Of a stretch of DNA of 34,796 nucleotides, positions 7,621-16,286 are shown one piece after another. A model generated the notes under the pieces. That model worked only from the letters and a program-made list of their open reading frames with translations, made no database searches and had not been told where the DNA came from. Each line of letters opens with the position of its first letter. The stretch's first letter is position 1. Both the position numbers and the translations under genes were made by a program. Source of the DNA: CAG-791 sp963591995 (GTDB lineage Bacteria; Bacillota; Clostridia; Lachnospirales; Lachnospiraceae); the NCBI GenBank assembly GCA_963591995.1, contig CAVAUJ010000024.1, positions 1 to 34,796 on the forward strand, read 5' to 3'.

Positions 7621-9664
7621 ATGAAATACTATGTGGATGCAAATGCTGTAAGACCCGGAGACGGCACCGGGGAGAGGCCGTTCAAGAGCATTCAGGCGGC
7701 GGCGGATGTCGCAAGAGCAGGCGACGAGGTGCTGGTTGCACCGGGGGTGTATCGGGAATATGTTGATCCCAGGTTTGCGGGCACGGCGGACGCCAGAATC
7801 GTATATCGTTCCGTCAAGCCTCTGGAAGCCGTCATTACAGGGGCAGAACGGCTGACCTCCTGGGAGAAGGAGCGGAATGCGGAGAATGTGTGGGTTGCAA
7901 GGGTGAAGAATACCCTGTTCGGAAATTATAACCCCTATGTTACAAGAGTGTCCGGAGACTGGTTTATCGGGACGATTGTGGCGCATACAGGAGATGTATA
8001 TCTGAATCACAAATCCATGTATGAGGTTACGGAGAAAAGACTGGTGGAACAGCCGGAAATTTCGGAAACGTCCTGGGATCCTGCTTTTTCACGGTATACA
8101 TGGTACGCGGAGCAGGATGCGGAGCGGAACGAAACGGTGTTCTATGCGAATTTCAACGGAAAGAATCCCAACGAGGAAACGGTTGAGATTTCGGTCCGTC
8201 AGGATTGCTTTCTGCCGAGCCGGGAGGGCATCGGATACATCACGCTTTCCGGCTTTACCGTAAGAGAAGCGGCTACGCAATGGGCGCCGCCGACGGCTTA
8301 TCAGGACGGAATGATCGGACCGCACTGGTCGAAGGGATGGATTATTGAAGATTGCGATATCTATGAGTCGAAATGCTCCGGAATATCGCTGGGAAAGTAT
8401 TTGCAGCCCAACAACGACAATAAGTGGCTGAAGTGGAAATACAAGGACGGGACCCAGACCGAACGGGACTGCATTCTTCAGGCCAGCTATGAGGGGTGGG
8501 ATAAGGACCATGTCGGAAGTCACATCATAAGGCGCTGCAGGATTCATGACTGCGGGCAGACCGGCATAGTCGGCCACCTGGGAGGTGTGTTCTCCACAAT
8601 AGAAGACAATCACATCTACAACATAAACAACAAGCAGAACCTGGCCGGAGCGGAAATCGGCGGAATCAAGATGCATGCGGCAATTGATGTTATTTTCCGC
8701 CGGAATCACATTCATCATTGTACGAGGGGAATCTGGCTGGATTGGCAGGCACAGGGAACCCGTGTCACCCAGAATCTGATGTACGACAATTCCCTTCCGA
8801 TTGACAGGGCAAGGATCAAAAAGGAGAACATCGGATTGTACCTGCAGGGGCTGGGCGAGGATTTGTTCGTGGAGGTCTCGCATGGACCGACGCTGGTGGA
8901 CAACAACGTCATGCTGTCGGACCGCTGCGTAAAATATGCATCCCAGGGCGCTGCATTCGTGCACAATCTCTTCGCCGGCTCGCTGACCTGTGTCGGCACA
9001 GGGACGGACAATGGGGCTCCGGACGTGAAGTCCTCAAGATATACGCCGTATCATGAGATACATGGGACGAGGGTGGCCGGCTTTATGAGCTTCCTGCACG
9101 GAGATGTCCGATTTTATAACAATATTTTCGCGCAGCTGCCGGTCACACCGATCTTCCAGGACATACAGAAGGAAACCGAGAATGCAGAGGATCCCAATGC
9201 CAGGATGTGGGACACCATGAATTTTGATGCCGGAACCTTTGTATACGATTCGTATCCGACCGAGACGGAGTGGAAAAAACAATTCGAAGGCTATTGCGGT
9301 ATGGGCGCAGAAAGCCCGTATCCGAACCGGTATTATACGCATCTGCCGGTCTGGGCGGAGGGAAATGTCTATCTCGGCGGTGCAAAGCCCTGGGCAAAGG
9401 AAAAAGGAGCCGTTGTCTGCGAGGATTTCCGTCCGGAAATTGTCCTTGCTGCGACAGAGACCGGAATAAGTCTGAAAACCAATGTCTACGAAAAGGTAAA
9501 AGACCTCAGCGTAGGAATTGTCAGCACGGAAACCTTGGGAATGGCCTTTGAGCCGGAGGAAAGATTCGAGAATCCGGACGGGTCGGCCATTGTATTTAAC
9601 CGGGACTATTTTGAAAATCAAAGAGGAACCCGGGCCATTCCGGGGCCCTTCGCGGAAGGCGGCT
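7621..9664 (+). CDS. Beta-xylosidase, GH120 (XylC-like, right-handed beta-helix), 3' end in gap
   Basis: 681 residues are visible before the gap at 9665. The ATG at 7621, behind GGAAAGGAAG, gives the typical DUF1565/beta-helix opening YYVDANAV. No signal peptide, so intracellular. It resembles, from memory, Thermoanaerobacterium XylC (GH120): WAPPTAYQDGMIGPHWSKGW (221-240), CGQTGIVGHLGGVFS, EIGGIKMHAAID (345-356), IWLDWQAQGTR (371-381) and LFVEVSHGP (415-423). By that comparison D374 corresponds to the nucleophile and E418 to the acid/base residue. An insertion of about 24 residues lies between them (391-414). GH120 enzymes release xylose from xylo-oligosaccharides. XylC is about 640 residues, so probably little is missing. 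A plain DUF1565 beta-helix protein is the fallback annotation. Confidence 0.87.
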
Positions 9665-9797
9665 NNNNNNNNNNNNNNNNNNNNNNNNNNNNNNNNNNNN
9701 NNNNNNNNNNNNNNNNNNNNNNNNNNNNNNNNNNNNNNNNNNNNNNNNNNNNNNNNNNNNNNNNNNNNNNNNNNNNNNNNNNNNNNNNNNNNNNNNN
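9665..9797. other. Assembly gap (133 N)
   Basis: This unknown stretch contains the 3' end of the GH120 gene and the 3' end of the convergent GH42 gene. Open frames read through the Ns are meaningless. Linkage of the two sides rests on scaffolding. Confidence 0.99.
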
Positions 9798-11740
9798 AGG
9801 ATCCGCACATCGTAGGCGGCAAAGGGGATGCTCTCTCCCGGGGCGTAGACCTTTCCGGTGATGACATCGGTGACGGAGAGAGCCGGCGTGAGCAGGGCTT
9901 CTCCCTCCCGGTGGTTGAGGCAGAACCAGAATTCCCTCTGGTCGCCGACGCGTCTTGTAATCTCCATTTTGTCCGGAACCGCCGCTGTCAGCTGCGCGGC
10001 ACAGGATGCGATTTGGGCCTGTGCGCAGACCATCTGCAGGAAGTCCCGATAAAATGCCGCGTCGGATCTTGTTCCGACATAGTAAACCTGCCCGCTTCCG
10101 TAGGCATTCCGCGTCAGCACCGGTGTCCCGGCATAGAAATCCGTCTGATATGCGGCCAGGCTTTCGGCCTGCTCGCAGTGGGAGATGGCGAAGGCGCTGC
10201 GGGCGGGATATTGCCGCCCCTGCCAGAGGAAGCTGTTCTCCCGATCGGGCAGGGCATCGAATTCCTCCGTCCAGATTCCGGCGAGAGGTCGCAGCTCTCC
10301 GGGATAACCGCCGCAGGTCACCTGATCGTTTTCGTTTGTGAGGCCGCAATAGAGGGAGAGCACCAGCGTTCCGCCGCCTTGCACGAAGCGCTCCAGAGAT
10401 TCGCGGACACCGGGCTTTACCATGTACAATTCCGGCGCAATCACCAGCTTGTAGCGGGTGAGGTCCTCCTCCATGCCGATGACGTCCACATCGACATTGG
10501 CTTCGAACAGAGGACGGTAATATTGCATGACCTCCTCCGGATATTCAATATCAAGAGAAAGGCCGGAGGAGCCTTCGATCGCCCACCGGTTGTCCCAATC
10601 GTACAGAATGGCCGTCCGGGGTGCGGGCAGGCTGCCGAGCGTTGCACCGCCGATCCGCTGCAGCTCTGCGCCGAGCTCGGCGCATTCCCGGAATACGCGG
10701 TTCTGCGTGTTGCCGACATGCTGGAGGAAGGCTCCGTGGAATTTCTCACAGGAGGCAATGCTCTGGCGCATCTGGAAGAACATCACCGTATCGGCGCCGT
10801 GCGCGACGGCCTGGTAGCTGAGAAGGCGCATCTCGCCGGGGCGCTTGAGCGTTGCGCTGGGCAGCCAGTTGGAGACGCTCGGCGTCTGCTCCATGAGGCA
10901 GAAGGGAAGATCGCGCTTGAGTCCCCGCATCAGGTCATGCGTAAAGGCGATGTCCGCCGGTGTCTTGGATGCGTCCGGATAGTTGTCCCAGGAAATGAAA
11001 TCCATGGACCGGGCCCATTTCCGGTAGTCGAGCCCGGGGTAGAGCCCCATCAGGTTGGTGGTAATCTGCGCATCGGGAATCCACTTCCGGATGGCGGCAT
11101 ATTCTGCCCGGAAGTTCTCCAGCATGCTGTCGGACATGAAGCGCCGGTAATCCAGTGTGATGCCGGGGAACGTGCTCCGCTTCTCCTCAAAATGCTCGCT
11201 CAGAAGGTTCGGCGCGACGATCTCGTCCCATTCATAGAAGGTATGCCCCCAGAAATGTGTGTTCCAGGCGCGGTTCACCGCGTCCAGGGAGCCGTATTTT
11301 TCCCGCAGCCAGATGCGGAAGGCCTTCTCACAGTTCTCACAGTAGCAGGCACCGCCGTACTCGTTGCTGATGTGCCAGGCGGTGATGTTGTCCTGATCCT
11401 TATAGTGCTCCGCAAGATGGGAGGCCAGCGCGGCGGAGAAATGCCGGAAGACGTAGCTGTTGGGGCAGGAATTGTGCCGGCCGCCGAACTTTCTGCGCAT
11501 GCCGGTGAATTCGGTGCGCAGGACCTCCGGATAGCGCCGGGCCATCCAGGCAGGATGTGCCCCGGTGGACGTTGCCATGCAGATGTGCATGCCGCTGCGG
11601 GTGACCTGCCGCACGGTTTCGTCCAGTGCGGAGAAATCATATACTTCTTCGGAGGGCTGGATCATGGCCCAGTTGAAGACATTCAGGGTCACGACATCGA
11701 CGCCGGCCTCCTTCAGATATTCCATATCCTGTTCACGGAT
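9798..11740 (-). CDS. Beta-galactosidase / arabinopyranosidase GH42, partial at both ends
   Basis: 647 residues of a GH42 enzyme, with both ends in gaps. Numbered from the internal Met at 11725, the acid/base is E122 in WHISNEYGG, followed by the zinc-site cysteines C127, C129 and C132 (CYCENCEKAF). The probable nucleophile is E279 in LPFCLMEQTPSVSNW. The middle carries the trimerisation-type domain and the end reads FAAYDVRI, close to the family's C-terminal strand, so only a few residues are missing there. The sequence begins IREQDMEYLKEAGVDVVTLN, so perhaps 20-50 N-terminal residues lie in 11741-11984. GH42 acts inside the cell on short beta-galactosides; some members remove alpha-L-arabinopyranose. 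It is convergent with the xylan-oligosaccharide operon. Confidence 0.92.
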
Positions 11741-11984
11741 NNNNNNNNNNNNNNNNNNNNNNNNNNNNNNNNNNNNNNNNNNNNNNNNNNNNNNNNNNNN
11801 NNNNNNNNNNNNNNNNNNNNNNNNNNNNNNNNNNNNNNNNNNNNNNNNNNNNNNNNNNNNNNNNNNNNNNNNNNNNNNNNNNNNNNNNNNNNNNNNNNNN
11901 NNNNNNNNNNNNNNNNNNNNNNNNNNNNNNNNNNNNNNNNNNNNNNNNNNNNNNNNNNNNNNNNNNNNNNNNNNNNNNNNNNNN
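11741..11984. other. Assembly gap (244 N)
   Basis: The gap hides the 5' end and promoter of the GH42 gene and the start of the intergenic region before the RiPP operon. A small gene could be hidden here. Confidence 0.99.
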
Positions 11985-12045
11985 GCGGCAGGAAATCACG
12001 CAGATGTCGAACGGATGTGTAATATTTTGGCGAAATGCTGCAATG

Positions 12046-12051
12046 TATAAA
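12046..12051 (+). promoter_or_regulatory. Possible -10 element ahead of the RiPP operon
   Basis: TATAAA lies 48 bases before the transglutaminase-like start. No convincing -35 is found 16-18 bases upstream, so this is only a weak candidate. The stretch 11985-12099 contains nothing else recognisable, and the true promoter may lie in the gap. Confidence 0.25.
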
Positions 12052-12099
12052 TGTCCGACAGGACGGCGCAGGACGCAAAGAGAAAGAGGAGAGCAGCCG

Positions 12100-13425
12100 A
12101 TGAAGCGAGGAAGAGACAACCGGGAGAGCACAGACAGAATGGAGCTTCGGAATGCGGGGGAGACCCTCGCAGAGATGCCGGAGTATGCGGCAGCGGAGCA
12201 AAAGGGACACAAAAGAAAGAAGAAACGCGGAAAGAGGCGCTTCCTCAAGGCGGCTCTGGTGGTTTTGTTCGCCCTGCTCCTGCTCACGTTCTGCGGCGAT
12301 TCCGACGATGATGTGCGTACGGGAACGGCAGCGCCGGCAGAACTGGACAACGATGCGATCAAGGCGCAGATCGCGCATTTCGACAATTGCTACATCCTGA
12401 ACGAGATGGACGAAGATACGCTGGACAACTTCCTGGCATTCTATGCTGCGGCGAGTGATTTCAAGGAGGAGTTCGACCTCCCGCATCCGATTCCCAAAGC
12501 GGAGGAGAAAAAAGTCTATTCGCTGATGCTCACGGTCGTGTATGAATGCCCGGAGCTTTTTCAGCTGGATTACGATGACCTTGGCATGTACCGCTACAGC
12601 AGCGATCCGGAGAAAATTGCCGGGTGCACGCTGTCCTACCAGATGGACAAGGATACCTATCTCTCCCGCCTCGAGCAGTGCCGGGAAATTGTGAAGAAGC
12701 TCGGGGACGAGACGGCCGGAATGTCGGATTATGATAAGGAATGCTACATCTACAATTACCTGGCGGAGAACATGATCTATGATGATTCTGCGGAGTTCTG
12801 CGGCAGCATTTACGGGGCTCTGGTGCTGGGAAAGGCCAAGTGCGTCGGCATCAGCGAGGCCTTCAAGTACGCCTGCGATGAGGCCGGACTGCCCTGCATT
12901 TCGCTGTTCTGCTACGGAGACGAGGAGAATTGCGGCGACGGTCATGCATGGAATACGGTCTGCATTGACGGGAACTGGTACGATGTGGATCTTACGGCGG
13001 ATGTCGAGACCGCGAAGAGAGAGACGGACGGCCTGCGTCTCTACCCGGCAATGAACGTGCCGCGCACGTGGATTACGGATGTCCATCATCCGGTTGCCAC
13101 CTATTACACCGATTATTACAGTATTCCGGAGAGCACCTCCTTTGACCGGGATTACCACGTTGTCAACGGGGAGTTCGTATCTGCGGGCGGGGATTATGCC
13201 GCACAGTACCGCGCCGGCCTCACAAGGGCCTGGAAAGAGGGGAGCGGAGCGGTGTACCTTCAGTTCGAAAATACAGATGATTATGATAAATTTCTTGACG
13301 AGGAGGATGCCATCAGCAGGGATTGGTTTTACAATGACAGCAGTGCCGGGGTGTCAAGACTGGGCGGTACACTTTACGATACGAGGACCTATCGGACCGT
13401 GCTCTTTGCTCCGACATTCTCGTGA
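12100..13425 (+). CDS. Membrane-anchored transglutaminase-like (Transglut_core) protein
   Basis: 441 residues. The start at 12100 is chosen for its AGAGGAG site 8 bases upstream; a longer frame from 12004 has no site and an unlikely sequence. A Lys/Arg-rich cytoplasmic tail (36-48) precedes one hydrophobic helix (49-65, ending TFCG), so the rest is outside the cell. The C-terminal half holds a papain-like triad: C247 in AKCVGISEAF, H281 in DGHAWNTVCIDG and D296 in WYDVDLT. Family members are transglutaminases, proteases or inactive relatives, so the reaction cannot be assigned. It heads the RiPP operon 57 bases before the adaptor gene, which suggests it acts on the exported peptide or on its attachment to the surface (inference). 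Confidence 0.85.
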   Translation: MKRGRDNRESTDRMELRNAGETLAEMPEYAAAEQKGHKRKKKRGKRRFLKAALVVLFALLLLTFCGDSDDDVRTGTAAPAELDNDAIKAQIAHFDNCYILNEMDEDTLDNFLAFYAAASDFKEEFDLPHPIPKAEEKKVYSLMLTVVYECPELFQLDYDDLGMYRYSSDPEKIAGCTLSYQMDKDTYLSRLEQCREIVKKLGDETAGMSDYDKECYIYNYLAENMIYDDSAEFCGSIYGALVLGKAKCVGISEAFKYACDEAGLPCISLFCYGDEENCGDGHAWNTVCIDGNWYDVDLTADVETAKRETDGLRLYPAMNVPRTWITDVHHPVATYYTDYYSIPESTSFDRDYHVVNGEFVSAGGDYAAQYRAGLTRAWKEGSGAVYLQFENTDDYDKFLDEEDAISRDWFYNDSSAGVSRLGGTLYDTRTYRTVLFAPTFS

Positions 13426-13482
13426 GGCCCGTTTACTTGCTTCCTGCCGGCAACAGCGTTGGGATGTGGGAAGAGGTCTGCA

Positions 13483-14097
13483 ATGAAGGATGATATTTAT
13501 CGGATTAAGCCAAGGGAAGATGCCGTCGTAGTGCAGATGGACAGGATGATTACCGTGACGCCGGCGCCGATGTGGCTGATCCTGCTGGGCAGCGTGATCA
13601 TCGTTGTGTCGGTTCTGATCTGGTCATGCACCGGATGGATTACGGAGCAGGTCAGTGCAACCGGCATTTATCACCCGGGAGCTTCCGCGGAGGGGGAGAT
13701 CATCGCCTTTCTGCCGATGGCAAGCGGCAAGGCATTGGATACCGGAATGGAGGTTACGCTGTACGCTTCCGGCTATAACCAGCAGAAATACGGGCACCTG
13801 AAGGGCACCATCACGTATGTGGACCAATATGCCGCCACCGAGGAGGAAATGCAAAAGCTCCTTGGGAGCGATGCGCTGGTGCGCGCGTATACGCAGAACA
13901 ATACGCCGATGATGACGGTGATCTGCAAGCTGCAGGAAAGCCAGGAGATGGAGAATGGTTTTTACTGGAGCAACCAAAGAGGCGGAAAGGTGACGCTCCA
14001 TGACGGAACCTTCGTGAGTATGTCCGTGATAACATCGAAAATGCGACCCATTGCGGTGGGAATTCCTGCGCTGGAGCAGCTGTTCGAGGATGCGTGA
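13483..14097 (+). CDS. Short HlyD-like secretion adaptor (NHLM-type, TIGR03794-like)
   Basis: A 204-residue protein with one transmembrane helix (about 32-50, WLILLGSVIIVVSVLIWSC) and a beta-rich extracellular part containing GEIIAFLPMASGKALDTGMEV, the barrel-sandwich pattern of HlyD adaptors. NHLM secretion proteins are normally around twice as long; here the coiled-coil hairpin is absent. It ends overlapping the peptidase-ABC start (TGATG) and is thus translationally coupled to it. The start at 13483 follows AAGAGG with 7-base spacing. Position between a transglutaminase-like gene and two ABC exporters supports an accessory role in export. Sequence similarity alone is modest. Confidence 0.68.
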   Translation: MKDDIYRIKPREDAVVVQMDRMITVTPAPMWLILLGSVIIVVSVLIWSCTGWITEQVSATGIYHPGASAEGEIIAFLPMASGKALDTGMEVTLYASGYNQQKYGHLKGTITYVDQYAATEEEMQKLLGSDALVRAYTQNNTPMMTVICKLQESQEMENGFYWSNQRGGKVTLHDGTFVSMSVITSKMRPIAVGIPALEQLFEDA

Positions 14098-16274
14098 TGG
14101 CAGGAGAGGGGCATTTGAAAAAGAAAAGAGGACAGATACCGCGGCGCGTCTGTACGCCGGAGGTTTTCCAGGTGGAGGCCGCGGAGTGCGGCGCGGCCTG
14201 CCTTTTGATGATTCTGCGGTATCATCGTTGCAATGTCGCGATGGAGGAGCTGCGCTACAGGTGCGGGGTATCCAGAGACGGCAGCAGCGCGGCGGACCTG
14301 GTACTGGCGGCGGAGCATTACGGGCTGAAGGGACGGGGGTTTTCCAAATCGGCGGAGGAGCTGCGGACCTTTCCGGTGCCGTGCATTCTGCATTGGAATT
14401 TCAATCACTTTGTCGTGCTGGAGGGAATCCGGGGAGATCGGGTGTATCTCAATGATCCTGCGAGGGGACATCGAAGGGTGACCTGGGAGGACCTGGAGAA
14501 AAGCTTCACCGGAGTGGTACTGTTTTTTGAGGAGACCGCGACCTTCGAACGAAGGAGCCGGTCCGATGGACTGCTGCAGCTGCTGCGCGAACGCCTGTGG
14601 AGACAGACGAATACCGTGGTGTATCTGCTGCTGTCCGGATTTCTCCTCGTTTTTCCCGGGATCTTTATTTCCATTCTGCTGCAGCTTTACGTGGATCACG
14701 TTGTCATGAACGGGAGAACCGGCCAGCTGGTGCTGTTGCTGCTGTGCCTTGCGGGGGCATATCTGTTCAAGATAGTGCTGAGCTGGGTGCGTTCGAGCAC
14801 CCTGGCCAGACTGAAGCTGAAGCTGAACGTGCTGACGGGCTATGAATTGCTGCAGCATCTGTTCCGGCTGCCGATTCCGTTCTTTGATCAACGGTATCCC
14901 GGTGAGCTGTCACAGCGGGTGGAGAACAACAACGACATCAACAGCTTCCTGACAGAGACGCTGATCGGCGCGGTGTTGAATGTGCTGGAATCGTTCTTTT
15001 ACCTGATTCTGATGCTGGTATACAGCCCCGTTCTGACGGCGGTCGGCGTTCTGGGGACCGTGCTGAATATGGTGCTGAGCATTCTGCCGATGCGGGCATT
15101 GCGCGAGATGGCCATGAAGCAAAGACAGGACCAGAATCATCTCTCGGGCCTTTTGTGTGCCGGCCTTTCGGTTTTCAGTACGGTCAAGGCCAACGGAGCG
15201 GAGGATGATTACGCAAGAGATATCCTGGGCGCGTTCTGCGGCACGACGCAGAGCGAACAGAGAATGGGCAGCATGCAGCAGATTCTGAGCGCGGTCCCGT
15301 CGGTGATATCCGGAATCTTTCAGATCCTGGTATTGATGATCGGCGTAGGTCTCGTCATCAACGGCAGCATAACGGCAGGCGTTCTGACGGCATTCGTACA
15401 GATTCTGGGTTGCTTTACACAGCCGTTGAACGAACTGATCGGTTACGGCCAGGGAATCCAGACGCTGAAGGCAGAGCTCGTGAGCATCGAGGACATTGAA
15501 GCCTCCCGGGAGGACGAGCGGTTCCGCACCGAAAAGGAAGCTTGTCTGCCGGCGAAGCTGACGGGTGAGCTGGAGGTGCAGGACGTCACCTATTCCTACC
15601 GTTCCTGCGGCGCACCGGTGCTGCAGCAGATCAGCTTTAAGGTTATGCCGGGGAGATGCCTTGGCATCACGGGAGCATCCGGGTGCGGAAAGAGCACGCT
15701 GGTACGTCTCCTGGCGGGACTTCTGTATCCGCAAAGCGGAGAGGTTCTCTATGATGGCATTCCGGTCGGGGACCTTACGTCGCAGATGCTGAAGGACAAC
15801 ATTGCGGTGGTTGAGCAGAACGGCTTTTTCTTTGCGGGAACGATCCGGGAGAATCTGAGCTTCTGGAATAAGGACGTGCCGGATGCGGAGATGGTGAAGG
15901 CTCTCAAATGCGCGGATGCGTACGAGATGGTCAACCGGCTGCCGGGCGGACTGGAGCATCGCCTGGAGGAGGGAGCCGGAAATCTTTCCGGCGGACAGCG
16001 GCAGAAGCTGCAGATTGCACGGGCTCTGGTCGGACAGCACGCCGTGATCCTTCTGGATGAGGCGACGAGCGCCATGGATCCGGTGACGGAGGCCAGGGTC
16101 ATGCAGAATCTCACACACAGCGGAGCAACCTGTATCGTGATCGCCCATCGCCTTTCTGCCATCCGCAGCTGCGATCTTATTCTGGTGATGGATCAGGGGA
16201 GATTCGTCCAGTGCGGCAGCCATGAGGAGCTGCTGCGACAGGAGGGATTGTATCGGAGCCTTCTGGAGAATTGA
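14097..16274 (+). CDS. Peptidase C39 / ABC bacteriocin exporter (NHLM-type, TIGR03796-like)
   Basis: 725 residues. The N-terminal C39 peptidase (about 15-140) has Q25, the catalytic C31 in AAECGAACLLMIL, H104 in NFNHFVVLEG and D120 in YLNDPARG. A six-helix exporter domain follows (about 160-450). The ABC ATPase has Walker A GASGCGKST, signature NLSGGQRQ, Walker B VILLDEATSAMD and an H-loop in IAHRLS. Such proteins cut a leader after a double-Gly site and export the core. The precursor at 26377-27381 has a fitting GG at residues 85-86. The ATG at 14097 overlaps the upstream stop, with GAGGA 6 bases before it; a GTG one codon earlier is also in frame. Confidence 0.95.
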   Translation: MAGEGHLKKKRGQIPRRVCTPEVFQVEAAECGAACLLMILRYHRCNVAMEELRYRCGVSRDGSSAADLVLAAEHYGLKGRGFSKSAEELRTFPVPCILHWNFNHFVVLEGIRGDRVYLNDPARGHRRVTWEDLEKSFTGVVLFFEETATFERRSRSDGLLQLLRERLWRQTNTVVYLLLSGFLLVFPGIFISILLQLYVDHVVMNGRTGQLVLLLLCLAGAYLFKIVLSWVRSSTLARLKLKLNVLTGYELLQHLFRLPIPFFDQRYPGELSQRVENNNDINSFLTETLIGAVLNVLESFFYLILMLVYSPVLTAVGVLGTVLNMVLSILPMRALREMAMKQRQDQNHLSGLLCAGLSVFSTVKANGAEDDYARDILGAFCGTTQSEQRMGSMQQILSAVPSVISGIFQILVLMIGVGLVINGSITAGVLTAFVQILGCFTQPLNELIGYGQGIQTLKAELVSIEDIEASREDERFRTEKEACLPAKLTGELEVQDVTYSYRSCGAPVLQQISFKVMPGRCLGITGASGCGKSTLVRLLAGLLYPQSGEVLYDGIPVGDLTSQMLKDNIAVVEQNGFFFAGTIRENLSFWNKDVPDAEMVKALKCADAYEMVNRLPGGLEHRLEEGAGNLSGGQRQKLQIARALVGQHAVILLDEATSAMDPVTEARVMQNLTHSGATCIVIAHRLSAIRSCDLILVMDQGRFVQCGSHEELLRQEGLYRSLLEN

Positions 16275-16286
16275 CGGGAGAGTGGT

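Noticed and set aside
9518..12022. Open frames running through the N runs on either strand
   Set aside because: Their continuity is an artefact of undetermined bases; only the GH120 and GH42 parts outside the gaps are supported.
12004..12099. Longer N-terminus of the transglutaminase-like protein or a small gene
   Set aside because: No ribosome binding site and an unlikely peptide; the ATG at 12100 has a well-placed AGAGGAG.
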